Shown: positions 19,501-29,600 of the stretch, in pieces
Numbering within the stretch: the stretch's first letter is position 1
Layout of the letters: each line of letters opens with the position of its first letter
Assembly (NCBI RefSeq): GCF_007746795.1
Contig: NZ_CP036343.1
Span: 1,368,531-1,432,530, forward strand
Source: Gimesia algae
GTDB lineage: Bacteria; Planctomycetota; Planctomycetia; Planctomycetales; Planctomycetaceae
Direction: 5' to 3'
DNA: 64,000 nt
Made by a program: the position numbers and the translations under genes
Notes under the pieces: generated by a model
What the model saw: the letters and a program-made list of their open reading frames with translations, nothing else
Databases searched by the model: none
What the model was told of the DNA's origin: nothing

Positions 19501-20877
19501 TCATTTTGGTGGTATCAACAACGGTGCTTGTGGTTGACTTTTAACAGGCTCTGGCAGAGGAATCAACGGCTCACCCGGTGCATCTGCCTTTTGTGGAAGA
19601 GGAGGCAGTGCTGAATCGTTGCCTGCAGGCTTTTGGGGAATTTTCTGCGGAGGGGGAGGCAGAGGCTTGGAAAGTGGTTGAGATCGGGCTGGCCCCAGTG
19701 GCTTTCCTGGAAGGACCGGAGTCTGTTTGGATTCGAACGCTGGCGGTCGGGTTTTCGCAGGGTCTACAACATAACCTTGCTGATTTCTACCTTTCTGTTT
19801 CACCGTCTGCTGATCGACGGGGACAGGCTGAGGATTCAGGAATGCCAGAAAATGATCACCGCGACCAGCCAGCCGGGCAGCGGTTTCCATGACATCATGC
19901 GCCTCTTCGGTCTGACCGTTAAAATGCAGGACGACTCCAAACACAAATAACCGTTCCGGGTCACGAATATCTTCTTTCACCCATTCAGCAACCTGATTCA
20001 CCATCGAATCTTTGGCAATTACCTGATCTGCACCGAACAGTTCGTTCAGACTTTCTCCCGTCGAAGGCCAGGTGGGATCCAGCTCCAGACCCTGTTTAAA
20101 CTCAAAGGCAGCGCGATCGTACTGCCCCAGGGCAACCAGAGAATATCCTTTTCTGAAATGCGGAGTGGCGAGGTCTTTCGTCAAGGATGCTGCCAGCTTG
20201 TAACGCTCGTAGGCCCGGCGATAATCCAGTTTCTTAAAGTATTCATCCCCCTTTACCTGATTCCGCAGGCTCAACTCCCGGGCATGTCGAGTAGAGGGAA
20301 CAATGTACTTCTGAATCTTGCGAGAAGGTTCCGGGAGGTAATTCTTGTCGTTCCAGCGTTCCAGATCATTCTGGAGTGCATTATTGAGCGGTACGTTACT
20401 CGCCGCTGGTCCATAAAATTGTGATGAATTCGGATCTGTGGGCAAAGTACCGGGAATATTACTGTAAGGATAAACGGCGGGGGGAGAAATTCCCTGTCCC
20501 GGTAAAATCGGATAAAAACCGTTTATGGAATATCCATTGGAATAGAGGACCGGATTTCCAGGGATAAATGCATCCGTACTGTAATAACCAAATCGGTTAT
20601 ACATATAAGGCCCCCACGGATTTCCATAATAGGAATTTCCGGGAAACGAGAAGTTGAAACTGGTATTTCCCGAGTAACCACTGACAGACCAGCCCGGATT
20701 AGGCCAGGTACGTCCATAATTGCGTGGGTATGAGTTTCTATGGTATGAGCTTCCCCGATGATGGTGCTGATGGGAGCGAGACTGTTGCACGGGTGCGGAA
20801 AGATACTTCTGGGCAGAAACCTGCTCAGGAGATCCCACAAACAGAAAAACTGTGCTCACGATGAGAAGTGATCGCAT
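19501..20877 (-). CDS. Secreted TPR protein with His/Tyr/Gly-rich N-terminus
   Basis: A signal peptide (about 1-22, ending EQVSAQ) is followed by a low-complexity stretch rich in His, Ser, Tyr, Asn and Gly (about 25-135), then a linker. TPR helices lie around residues 205-330 (EYFKKLDYRRAYERYKLAA, GYSLVALGQYDRAAFEFKQGL, FVFGVVLHFNGQTEEAHDVM). The C-terminal hundred residues are Pro/Gln/Lys-rich. Probably an envelope scaffold in the periplasm or at the surface. No catalytic motif was seen. 458 residues; the start ATG follows GGAGAGTACC. No closer family could be named. Confidence 0.85.
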   Translation of the reverse strand: MRSLLIVSTVFLFVGSPEQVSAQKYLSAPVQQSRSHQHHHRGSSYHRNSYPRNYGRTWPNPGWSVSGYSGNTSFNFSFPGNSYYGNPWGPYMYNRFGYYSTDAFIPGNPVLYSNGYSINGFYPILPGQGISPPAVYPYSNIPGTLPTDPNSSQFYGPAASNVPLNNALQNDLERWNDKNYLPEPSRKIQKYIVPSTRHARELSLRNQVKGDEYFKKLDYRRAYERYKLAASLTKDLATPHFRKGYSLVALGQYDRAAFEFKQGLELDPTWPSTGESLNELFGADQVIAKDSMVNQVAEWVKEDIRDPERLFVFGVVLHFNGQTEEAHDVMETAARLAGRGDHFLAFLNPQPVPVDQQTVKQKGRNQQGYVVDPAKTRPPAFESKQTPVLPGKPLGPARSQPLSKPLPPPPQKIPQKPAGNDSALPPLPQKADAPGEPLIPLPEPVKSQPQAPLLIPPK

Positions 20878-21790
20878 TGGTACTCTCCTGTCTGGCCCAG
20901 TTCTTGATGAATAAAGTTATTATGCAGGTACTGAGAGGGAAATGCAAGAACTGTTCAATCGCTCCCACGGGATGCAGTTCACTTCAGTCACGACTGAAAT
21001 TAACGAATACCAGTCTGTCAGCACGACTGGCCAATCAGTCATATTTCCAGTATTTCGCACAATTCCCCTTTCAAGGGCAGATGAATCAGCAGGAATGTTG
21101 AAAAGAAATCCTGTGACCGTTTGAAACTGGCCTGATCGGTATAAATTAAATCGCTTCCAGACAGGCTGGTGAAAGTTTATGGCCACAAATTGCATACGAC
21201 CGGAGTGAGCGCTGGTGCAAACCTTCCAGCAAATTTAACTCGCGGGAACGGGTCCCTCCTCACATTAGGTACAGCCGCGAAGCTCACGCACATTTCACCC
21301 TGCGATATACATCTTACCCAGACCTACAGTTTTTCGGGTCAGTGGATGGGCAATTCCAGACGTAAAGATCTCCCAGATTAGCCAACCGTTACGATGCATA
21401 CAACCATGCGTAAAATTGACGTAACCTTTTTATCTGATAATGACTTGAGACATTCAAGCGACGATTACAGCACGCCGATGAAATGTACCAGTCGCAATGA
21501 GAATTCACATCAGAATGATCGAAGGAAACGATTCGGATGTGAATTCAGGCGGTGCTCACAGGGGCATCGACCGCAATCAAAATTACTAGGAAGATTTTTG
21601 TAAGGGTGTTGTCGTAGGCAATGCTCTTAGATTCAAGCCAGCGCGAGTTGAAGATTTCAACTTGGACGAAAAAAGCAGTCCCTAAAGGAACGATACTAGA
21701 TTCGCGCCCAAACCACTGTGATGTGACAAAAGAGGCACATCAATCTGTCTATGATGGTCAGAAAACGACCCAAGAAGGAGACGCTGTTCT
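20878..21790. other. Long intergenic region upstream of the Cys-rich gene
   Basis: More than 900 bases with only short frames whose translations look non-coding. It holds a long perfect inverted repeat (21501-21546). A TTGACG at 21416-21421 could be a -35 box, but no well-spaced -10 was convincing. It may contain a long leader for the Cys-rich gene or an unrecognised RNA. Confidence 0.5.
21501..21546 (+). repeat. 46-bp perfect inverted repeat / hairpin
   Basis: GAATTCACATC (21501-21511) and GATGTGAATTC (21536-21546) are exact reverse complements. The 24 bases between can add a further GAAT..CG/CGATTC stem with a bulge, giving a long rod capped by an AAGGAAA loop. There is no T run, so it is not a simple terminator. 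It lies 245 bases before the Cys-rich gene. Confidence 0.7.
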
Positions 21791-22879
21791 ATGAAATGGA
21801 TTAGTCTGTTAAGTGCATTTGTTGTGGCATTGGGGATGAATGCCGTTGCACAAGCAGATCTTTTTGACCTTTCGCTTAATTGCGGGGCTGCAAAGAGCTG
21901 TGAATGTGCCTCGACCTGTCAACCCGAGTGTTGTAAACCCACTATTACGAAACCATGTGAGCCTAACGTTTATACTTATCAACGTCAGTGTTCATCAATT
22001 AAACCACCTTGCTGCTGCGAAGCTGCACCAGCATGCTGCAAGCCAGCCCACAAACTGCGTGGCTGGTTCAAAAGACGCCGCTGCTCAGATTCTGGTTGTG
22101 CCCAGGATAACTGCTGCACCCCAGCTCCAAAAGCTTGCTGTGCTCCTGCTCCCAAAGCATGTGCCGCACCTGCTCCTAAAGCTTGCTGTGCACCAGCCCC
22201 TAAAGCCTGCTGTGCTCCTGCTCCTAAAGCATGTGCCGCTCCAGCTCCCAAGGCCTGCTGTGCTCCTGCTCCAAAAGCTTGCTGTGCACCAGCCCCTAAG
22301 ACCTGTGCTGCTCCTGCTGCAGACACCTGCTGCAACGAAGAACCTTGCTGCAACGCCGATCCTTGCGTGATTGCAGAATTGATCTACCAGTCACAGACTG
22401 CCTGCTACGCTAAACACCGTCGCAAAGCAATCCACAAACTGGGTGATCACTTCAACTGCGAATGCAATCCTGAGATCATGTGTGCTTTCATCTACGCTCT
22501 GAACGACGCTGACGAACGTGTTCGTGCCAAAGCTGCTGATGAAATCGGCGACCAGCTTCGCAAGCACTGCTGTGGATGCTCTCCTGAGCTGACAGCTGCT
22601 CTGACTTGTGCTCTGGGCGATTGCGACAAGAAGGTTGTTCGTGAAGCAACTCAGGCTCTGGAATTGTGTGGATACGAAGTTGTTGAAGGCTGCTGTGACA
22701 CACCTTGCTGTCACACAAATGGATGTGCTCCCGCTGGATGCTCACCATCAGCAGCTCCTGCTGCTCCTGCTCCTGCTTCTGATCCTAAAGCTTACTTCCC
22801 CAGCCGTCTGCAGAACCAGAAGCAGACACGTCGTCTGAGTGGAAACAGCCTGTCAAACCTGTTCGGACTGATTGACTAG
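21791..22879 (+). CDS. Secreted Cys-rich octapeptide-repeat protein with HEAT-like domain
   Basis: Signal peptide (about 1-22, LGMNAVAQA). About fifty of the 362 residues are cysteine. Residues 23-110 hold CC and CxC pairs, including CCCEAAPACC. Residues 111-174 are eight copies of PAPKAC(C/A)A. Residues 190-298 form paired amphipathic helices resembling HEAT repeats, each opened by C-x-C-x-PE (CECNPEIM, CGCSPELT). A second Cys cluster and an Ala/Pro linker end the chain. Probably an exported, disulfide-linked or metal-binding envelope component. AGGAG eight bases before the ATG is a strong binding site, and a strong terminator follows, suggesting high expression. Function unknown; planctomycete-restricted by impression only. 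Confidence 0.88.
   Translation: MKWISLLSAFVVALGMNAVAQADLFDLSLNCGAAKSCECASTCQPECCKPTITKPCEPNVYTYQRQCSSIKPPCCCEAAPACCKPAHKLRGWFKRRRCSDSGCAQDNCCTPAPKACCAPAPKACAAPAPKACCAPAPKACCAPAPKACAAPAPKACCAPAPKACCAPAPKTCAAPAADTCCNEEPCCNADPCVIAELIYQSQTACYAKHRRKAIHKLGDHFNCECNPEIMCAFIYALNDADERVRAKAADEIGDQLRKHCCGCSPELTAALTCALGDCDKKVVREATQALELCGYEVVEGCCDTPCCHTNGCAPAGCSPSAAPAAPAPASDPKAYFPSRLQNQKQTRRLSGNSLSNLFGLID
22121..22312 (+). repeat. Eight 24-bp coding repeats with a 72-bp super-period
   Basis: Each unit codes PAPKAC(C/A)A. The CC/CA choice runs CC, CA, CC, CC, CA, CC, CC, CA, so the array is best read as two and two-thirds copies of a 72-bp triple unit. Synonymous third-base differences separate the copies. 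Confidence 0.85.
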
Positions 22880-22918
22880 TTCAATTAAGACTTCAGCTTG
22901 ACTGAATCGAAGTATCGA

Positions 22919-22952
22919 AACGGCTCTCCTTAACGGGAGAGCCGTTTTTTTT
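22919..22952 (+). terminator. Intrinsic terminator of the Cys-rich gene
   Basis: CGGCTCTCC and GGAGAGCCG pair perfectly around a 6-nt loop and are followed by eight T. It lies 40 bases after the stop. Confidence 0.93.
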
Positions 22953-23351
22953 GGTTTCTACAGAACCTGGAAATCCTGTATTGAACAACTCCTTTCCGGA
23001 CATTATAATCCAATTTCACTACTTCTGTTGTCTTAAAGAATTGAAAACACTAGACTTAAAAATAAAGATTCGTAAACGCTGATTTGATCTGTTAAGATAG
23101 AAATGAAATGATTTAGTCAGTTTTTGATGTCATTTTGTATTAGAATATGAGTTACGCGATTCCCTCCTCAAATGTGACTGTGTAAAACCAGTTGACGCCT
23201 GCCATTGAAAGCTCCACTGAGTACTGCTGTCCGAGTTGAACAAATTAAACCGTTACCTTTTAAGGCATAAGTTGTTTGAATCAGAATCCAATCAGTTCAT
23301 ACCGGACTGCTGACTGACGACTGATGCTTTTCAGATTTAAAGGTTCTTCCC
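22953..23351. other. Intergenic region upstream of the Rieske gene
   Basis: About 400 bases, AT-rich, no supportable gene. It should hold the promoter of the cytochrome bc operon; no box pair stood out. Confidence 0.45.
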
Positions 23352-23870
23352 ATGCGACGTCGAAAATTTCTCAAACACTGCACGAGTATTCTGGGGTCCC
23401 TTTACGCCACAATCCTCGCAGTACCTGCTTTGGGCTTTTTGTTTTCGACTCTCAAAAGAGGCAAGCAAACAGAAAAACCATACCGCCTGGCGCGCCTGAA
23501 TGACCTGGAACCTGGTGTTCCACAGCGATTTACAATCATAGATCAGCGGGTTGATGCCTGGACCAAATATCCTTCCGGACCGATCGGTTCAGTCTGGCTC
23601 AGTAAATCGCAGGACGGGGCAGTCACCGCGTTCTCATCCACCTGTCCCCACCTGGGCTGCGTGGTTGATTATGTCGCCGGTGACGAAGAATACTTTTGCC
23701 CCTGTCATGCAGCTACCTTCCAGACAGATGGCGCAATGGTCAGTGGCCCACAGCCGCGGGGAATGGATGAGTTAAAGACAACCATCGAAACCATCCGGGG
23801 AGACCAGTGGGTCATGGTAGAATACCAGAAGTTTGAAACCGGCATCGCTGAAAAAGTTCCCATCGGTTAA
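23352..23870 (+). CDS. Rieske iron-sulfur protein of a cytochrome bc-type complex
   Basis: Carries electrons from quinol to cytochrome c in a bc/b6f-type complex. An N-terminal arginine-rich anchor (MRRRKFLKH, then a hydrophobic segment about 12-31) fits a Tat-exported, membrane-tethered subunit. The [2Fe-2S] site is complete: Cys98-x-His100 and Cys116-x-x-His119 as ligands, with Cys103 and Cys118 placed for the stabilising disulfide (CPHLGC, CPCHAA). 172 residues. The cytochrome b gene follows after 77 bases, so the two form an operon. The second Rieske box ends HAA where bc1 proteins usually have HGS. Confidence 0.95.
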   Translation: MRRRKFLKHCTSILGSLYATILAVPALGFLFSTLKRGKQTEKPYRLARLNDLEPGVPQRFTIIDQRVDAWTKYPSGPIGSVWLSKSQDGAVTAFSSTCPHLGCVVDYVAGDEEYFCPCHAATFQTDGAMVSGPQPRGMDELKTTIETIRGDQWVMVEYQKFETGIAEKVPIG

Positions 23871-23947
23871 GGGAACCTGAAGTTCGACCCTCTAACTGAC
23901 AGACAAAAAAGACTCATCAATTTGATTTCCCATAGGGAGATATTTCA

Positions 23948-25945
23948 GTGCTGCCTCAAAAAGCCCAACAGTGGATCGATGAACGAACCGGTTACAAAAA
24001 TTTCCTGCATGCGATCTTTCTGTTAAATTTCCCCACCAAACGACGCTCCCGCTGGCAATTCATCTGGGGAGGGGCACTCGTGTTGATGATGCTGGTGGAA
24101 ATGGTAACCGGCGCACTTCTAATGACTGTCTACAGCCCCTCGGAAGCATCTGCCTGGGGAAGCGTGCACTTTATTGAAACTCAGGTCGATCTGGGCTGGT
24201 TTGTACGCGGGTTACATCACTACACCGCACATATGATGATCGTGGCAATTATAGTGCACATCTTTCTGGTGATCATCTCAGCCGGTTATCGCAAGCCTAA
24301 AGAATTTATCTACTGGACCAGCCTGCTGATTGGCGGCGTCATCATTGGATTGACGATTACCGGTAACCCGCTGCCCTGGGACCAGAAAGGCTACTGGTCT
24401 TATCAGATTGAAACAGGTATCGCCGGTACCATGCCGGTTATAGGTTCAACTTTACGGTCCCTGGTAGTGGGGGGAAGTGAATTCGGCAATCTGACTCTCA
24501 CCCGGCTCTATACAATCCATGTGATTGTCCTGCCCGTCATCGCCATGTTGCTGTTTACGTTTCATATGGCGCTCATCCGTCGGGAACGTCTGCGGACTGC
24601 GAAAATAAAAGAAGCAGCCGATGATCCGGAAGTCGACTTTCAGCTGGATGAAGATGACCCGGTCAAAGATGAAATCACCCAACCTTACTGGCCTTACCAG
24701 ACCACACGCACACTGGTGCTGACTCTGGTACTGATCGGTATCGTGATTATTCAGATGATCGTTTATCCCGCCCTCAAAAATCAGCACGTCTCAGTCGGCC
24801 ATCTGGACTGGGAGGCAGATCTGCCTGCCAGCGAGATCAAACTGGAAGCTCCCGCAGACAGTTCAATCCCTTATGTCGCACGTCCTGAATGGTTTGTCCG
24901 GTTTCTGTTTGAACTGCGACATATGGTTCCTAAAGAGATGGAAGTCCTGGTGACAGCAGTACTACCCGGAGTCATTCTGGCAGTATTGTTCCTCGTTCCC
25001 TTTTACGAAAAAGTTTTGGGTGAGAAGTGGGGGCAGCGGGTCGCCATCATTGTCTATGTCGGTGGTTTACTCATTATCTCTGGTATCAGCTGGTATGGCG
25101 TTAAGATGGAACGCAGCGCACCAAACTACGCTCTGAATCGGTCACAGGAAGTCGCTTATGCAGCCCGGGCTTCCTGGTTGGCCAGCCAGAATGGTGTTCC
25201 CCCTGAAGGTCCCGACTTCCTGCTGAGGAACGATCCCAAATCGATGGGGCCCCTGATTTTCGCACGGCACTGTGGTATCTGCCATACATGGAATGGCCAT
25301 GACGGAACAGGCCACAATATCATGGAAATGAAAGATGGTAAAAAAGTCAAAGCCACTCCCCGGGCTTCCGATCTGGCAGGTTTCGCCACCACTCAATGGC
25401 TGACGGAATTTCTGATGAACCCCAGATCGCCGAAATTTTTTGGTCATGTCGGATCGACAAAAGGTGGCGACGCTATCCTCAACGGTGATATGAGCGACTG
25501 GGCAGACAGCTATGTCGGGCCGGAAGGCATTCTCACCAAAGCAGACATCGAAGCAGTGGCAGCTCTGGTAGCTCGTGAAGCAAACCGCAGAGATTTTAAA
25601 CCGCTGAGTGAAGAAGTTGTTAAGCGAGGCATCTCAGTCTTCAGTGGTATCGACTTCAAAGATAAATCAGGCAAGGTCGCTGAATTTTATGGCTACTGTG
25701 CTCAGTGTCACGCGATGAAAGCAGGCGACCCGGAAGAAGAAGGAGGCGGTGCTGCCCCGGACTTCAACGGATACGGATCTGAAAAGTGGCTGGCTGATTT
25801 CATCCGCAAACCAGGAGCAGAACGCTTCTATGGCGACAAAAACATCATGCCTGCCTTTGAAGAATCAAAACTCTCAAAACACGACCTGAACCTGCTCGTC
25901 AAATGGATGCGCGGAGAATGGCAGCGCCCTGAACAGGAAAAATAA
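23948..25945 (+). CDS. Cytochrome b fused to two c-type cytochrome domains
   Basis: Quinol-oxidising core of the respiratory bc complex. GTG start with AGGGAGA upstream. The N-terminal half (1-215) is a b6-type four-helix bundle: His90/His104 and His191/His206, spaced 14 and 15 as in cytochrome b6. Two to three further helices (about 255-275, 335-355, 363-383) replace subunit IV. The C-terminal 230 residues hold two haem c sites, CGICH (442-446) and CAQCH (584-588), so cytochrome b and the electron-accepting cytochrome c are one 665-residue chain. The canonical PEWY motif of the Qo site appears as ARPEWFVRFLF around residue 314. No separate cytochrome c1 gene is present. Confidence 0.93.
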   Translation: MLPQKAQQWIDERTGYKNFLHAIFLLNFPTKRRSRWQFIWGGALVLMMLVEMVTGALLMTVYSPSEASAWGSVHFIETQVDLGWFVRGLHHYTAHMMIVAIIVHIFLVIISAGYRKPKEFIYWTSLLIGGVIIGLTITGNPLPWDQKGYWSYQIETGIAGTMPVIGSTLRSLVVGGSEFGNLTLTRLYTIHVIVLPVIAMLLFTFHMALIRRERLRTAKIKEAADDPEVDFQLDEDDPVKDEITQPYWPYQTTRTLVLTLVLIGIVIIQMIVYPALKNQHVSVGHLDWEADLPASEIKLEAPADSSIPYVARPEWFVRFLFELRHMVPKEMEVLVTAVLPGVILAVLFLVPFYEKVLGEKWGQRVAIIVYVGGLLIISGISWYGVKMERSAPNYALNRSQEVAYAARASWLASQNGVPPEGPDFLLRNDPKSMGPLIFARHCGICHTWNGHDGTGHNIMEMKDGKKVKATPRASDLAGFATTQWLTEFLMNPRSPKFFGHVGSTKGGDAILNGDMSDWADSYVGPEGILTKADIEAVAALVAREANRRDFKPLSEEVVKRGISVFSGIDFKDKSGKVAEFYGYCAQCHAMKAGDPEEEGGGAAPDFNGYGSEKWLADFIRKPGAERFYGDKNIMPAFEESKLSKHDLNLLVKWMRGEWQRPEQEK

Positions 25946-26173
25946 CTTCATAGCTCCATTGATCAACGAGACACTACCAGTTTCTTCCCCGGTGACAGAC
26001 GCTGGTAGACCGCTGATGTTCTTTCTTCGTGAATTCAACTCCTGATCTCACACCGACTTGTCTGGTAGAGAGATCGCATTGTTCCAGTCTGTTGAAGTCT
26101 GCTGTTGCGTCGTCAATCGTTAGCAATTTGATGCGCACACATAGCATAATCTGGTCAATCTCAAATTTTCTGC

Positions 26174-26202
26174 TTGCACCGTTATTACACTTGTGGTAAC
26201 AC
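26174..26202 (+). promoter_or_regulatory. Tentative promoter of the blaI-like operon
   Basis: TTGCAC, a 17-base gap and TAACAC. The -35 is good, the -10 weak. Both operator dyads overlap or directly follow it, as expected for repression by BlaI. Confidence 0.4.
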
Positions 26203-26230
26203 TAATCCAGAACATTACTACACACGTAGT
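26185..26230 (+). promoter_or_regulatory. Double dyad, probable BlaI operator
   Basis: Two palindromes precede the repressor gene: TTACACTTGTGGTAA (26185-26199) and ACTACACACGTAGT (26217-26230). The second resembles the TACAnnTGTA-type core bound by BlaI/MecI. Position and spacing suit autoregulation. Confidence 0.55.
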
Positions 26231-26243
26231 CACAAGGGATACC

Positions 26244-26690
26244 ATGAGTCAGCGATCAGAATTACAAATCACTGAGGCAGAATGGGATGTGATGCTCAGC
26301 GTCTGGGAAGCAGACGACCAGACAGCCGGCGAAATCATCGCCCGCGTCGAACCAATTCAAAAGCGAAGTCATCGAACTGTGAGAACGCTTCTCACGCGTC
26401 TGGTCGAAAAGGGTGCAGTCACAGTGCGCATTGATGGTTCACGACATCTCTATCGTGCGGCAGTCACGCGCAATGAATGTGTTCGTCTGGCAGCCCGCTC
26501 CTTCACAGACAGATTCTTTGCCGGGGACCTGCAGTCATTATTGATCCATTTTGTCGAGAATGAAACGCTTTCCAGTGACGAAGTAGAAGAACTCAGGCAA
26601 CGTTTAGATGAACGTCTCACAGAAAAGTCAGAACCGAATGCTAACCAAGCTACCAACAAATCATCTTCAAGACGGAGAAAGAAAAAATGA
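26244..26690 (+). CDS. BlaI/MecI-family transcriptional repressor
   Basis: Winged-helix repressor that is cleaved when its partner M56 protease is activated. The wHTH covers about residues 8-75 (ITEAEWDVMLSVWE, RTVRTLLTRLVEKGAV, RHLYRAAV), with a dimerisation helix at 85-130 and a basic tail ending SSRRRKKK. ATG 26244 is chosen because AAGGGA lies six bases upstream; an earlier in-frame GTG-like start at 26193 would overlap the operator. The stop overlaps the protease start in ATGA, so the pair is translationally coupled. 148 residues, against about 126 in classical BlaI; the extra length is the tail. Confidence 0.92.
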   Translation: MSQRSELQITEAEWDVMLSVWEADDQTAGEIIARVEPIQKRSHRTVRTLLTRLVEKGAVTVRIDGSRHLYRAAVTRNECVRLAARSFTDRFFAGDLQSLLIHFVENETLSSDEVEELRQRLDERLTEKSEPNANQATNKSSSRRRKKK

Positions 26691-29600
26691 ACTTCGATTT
26701 TGAATTGACCACGTTATGGGCACTTGTCTGGCGTGCCACCTGGCAGGCATTCGTACTGGCTGGCATCATCTTTTTCCTAACCTCGACAATGCACCGCTGG
26801 ATTTCACCCAAATGGCGTGCACTACTGTGGGCTATTCCGCTAACACGACTGGCTGTACTGCTGATTCCAGCAAGCGGATTGAGTCTCTTCCATTTTCTAG
26901 AATTTGAAAAAAGAAATTCAACCCCCGCTGCCGCGGTCTCCTCCTTTGAATCGACTGCCATAGGATTCACTTCCCGCCCAGATTCGCTTCAGTCAGATCA
27001 CCGGAACCCAAATACTGCGATGGCTCAAGAATACCACGCGTCGAACACTCCAGTCATTCTGCCACAAGAGTCTCAAACCAGCGTCCCCATTTCGCGTTCC
27101 GGTATTTTGGCGTTTCTCTGGCTGACTGGTTGTTGCGTTCTGCTTTGCAGATGGATCGGTTCCAAAATCATATTGGCACGCATCATCAAAAATAGTGAAC
27201 TGCTCCGGGATATAGGTCTGCTTAAGCTGATTGAAGAGAGACAAAAGCGGGACAGACTCTGGTTCCCGGTTCACTGTTTCGTTACCGATGCTCATATTGG
27301 ACCGTCCACTTGTGGATTCTGGCGGCCGACCATTTTGCTGCCCCAAAATTTGTGGTCAGATTTCGGCGAAGAGGAACGGCAGGCGATTGTCAACCATGAA
27401 CTGGAACACATACGCCGCTGTGACGTGTTACTGCTACTCATCAGCCGTATCGCCATCACCATTCACTGGTTCAACCCGTTAGCCTATCTAATCAGCCATC
27501 GGATGCGCCGTGAAATAGAACAGGCCGTGGATTCTGCTACGGTTAAGAATTTCGATGAGCAAGCACGCCATGCTTATGGTGAGTTATTAATCCGCCTTGC
27601 CCGGCAGACACAGGGGCCAGTTGCTGCGCTCCCTATGGCGGGCAAACGTTCTGCGCTGCGTGCACGCATCAATCAGTTGGCTAATCCGGTCCGGGAGAGT
27701 CGAACCAGATCCGCTTTCGCGATTTGCGTGTTGCTGATTTTCATTGTCACAGGCTTGAGTGATGTGGCACGGACGGAAGAACAACCTGAATCGAACAAAA
27801 AGAGCCCAGCGGTCTCCACCAGACCAGAACAGCCCCCCGAGAGCAAACCACAAGACCAATACTTCGTCACAGGCACCGTTCGAGATGCGCGCACAGGTAA
27901 ACCGGTTTCGGACGCAGAAATCCGAATGTTTGTCGCCTCCGAACCAGTTGTTAATCAGAGAGAAAGAAAGGGGATCACAAATGACAAAGGTCAGTATCGC
28001 ATTGAAGTCCCTTTAGGAAATGTGCAAATCTGGTTTCCCACTTTAAAACCGGGGTACTGGCTCCTGCCTGAAGAATGCACGCAAGCGTTAGTCACGACGG
28101 CTGAAAATCCCGTGCTGGAACACAACATCAAAGCCCAATCGGGCCCCATCTGGAATATTCATTGGAAAGGCAAGCTCAACGAACAGCAACTGAAGTTCCT
28201 GACCGCGCATCTCAAGGACCAGCCGATCCAATACCGGGTGTCCCTTGGGGAAGTGGAAGACGATGCAAAACGGGACGCCTGGCTAAAGGGAGAACCGGTC
28301 TCGTTCCAGAAAGCTTACGCCAGTTCCGTGAGCAATCTGGATCAGTCAGGTCGCGGCAAACTGACGCAAGTGGGAACGAGCGGCAAATATATTTTGACAC
28401 TCGTCAATATGACAGCCGAGCTGATTGTGGAAACTGGCTTTGACAATACTCGGGTCGTCTCGCTGAAGCAGATTCCCGATACTGAAAAAACAGTGATGAT
28501 CGATGCCTCGGGAAAGAAAGCCACTGTCAGTAAAGCGACCGTCACACTCACCGACGGCGTTCCTTTACTTACCTTTCAGACCGTAGCAGCGAAACCGGCT
28601 GGCTATCAGAGGCTGACCGGTCGTGTCGTGGACGAGAAAGGGAATCCACTCGCTAATGTGCGGGTCGGAGTGATCGAAGGCTTAAAGGGGGGAGGCAGTG
28701 GTGAAACGGGACAAGAAACCAAGACCACTGATGATGGAACATTCTCTATAAAACTTCCGATATATGATAACCAGGTATTTAATAATCAGCAATTTTCGGT
28801 CATGCTGACAAAAGACGGTTTCGCTGGCATGGACTCAGAAATCGTGGAAGCCAAAAAGGATTTCTCCCCCATCAACTTCAAGACACTCACGCTCCAACCG
28901 GGCCACACACTTTCGATCCGCGTTCTGGACGAAAAGGAACAGCCCCTGGCGGGAGCAATACTGGAACCCGGTAATGATTATGCTTTGAGGCGCCAGATCA
29001 CCCGGACTGACTCTGCTGGCCGGGGTCTATTAAAAAACTTACCGAGTGGAGTAGTTCAAGTCTCCGTCCACTGGGGCACGAAAATCAAATGGACCAATCT
29101 GGTGATCAGCAAAAACCAGTCTAAAAATCAGGAAGTTACGATTCATGTCAATGAGTTCGTACCTGCTACCACATCCAAGGTAGAAAAATCCAAACCGCTG
29201 GCCGTCGGTCAGATTGCCCCTGAGTGGGATATTGCGGAGTGGTCAGATGGACAAACCCGTAAACTCTCCGACTTTCGCGGTCAGGTGGTAGTACTTGATT
29301 TCTGGGGTCTCCGCTGCAGTGGCTGCGTCGCTTCCATTCCTGCACAGAAACGACTGGCACAGAAATACAGAGCGCAAGGCGTTATCTTCCTGGGCATCCA
29401 CACAGCGGATGGAGAAATGAGCCAGATCAAAAAGCTGAAACAGAGTGAGCAGTGGACAATCCCAACGGGAATTGATCAAGGAACCTCAATTCTGGATAGC
29501 GAGACGGGAAAGAAATATGGCGTGCAAGGATATCCGGCACTGATTGTCATCAATCCGGAAGGCCAGATCACATTTCGCAGCGATGTCAATCCTCCGGGGG

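Noticed and set aside
21169-21381. Short plus-strand frames between the TPR and Cys-rich genes.
   Set aside because: No binding sites or recognisable sequence; likely part of a leader or non-coding DNA.
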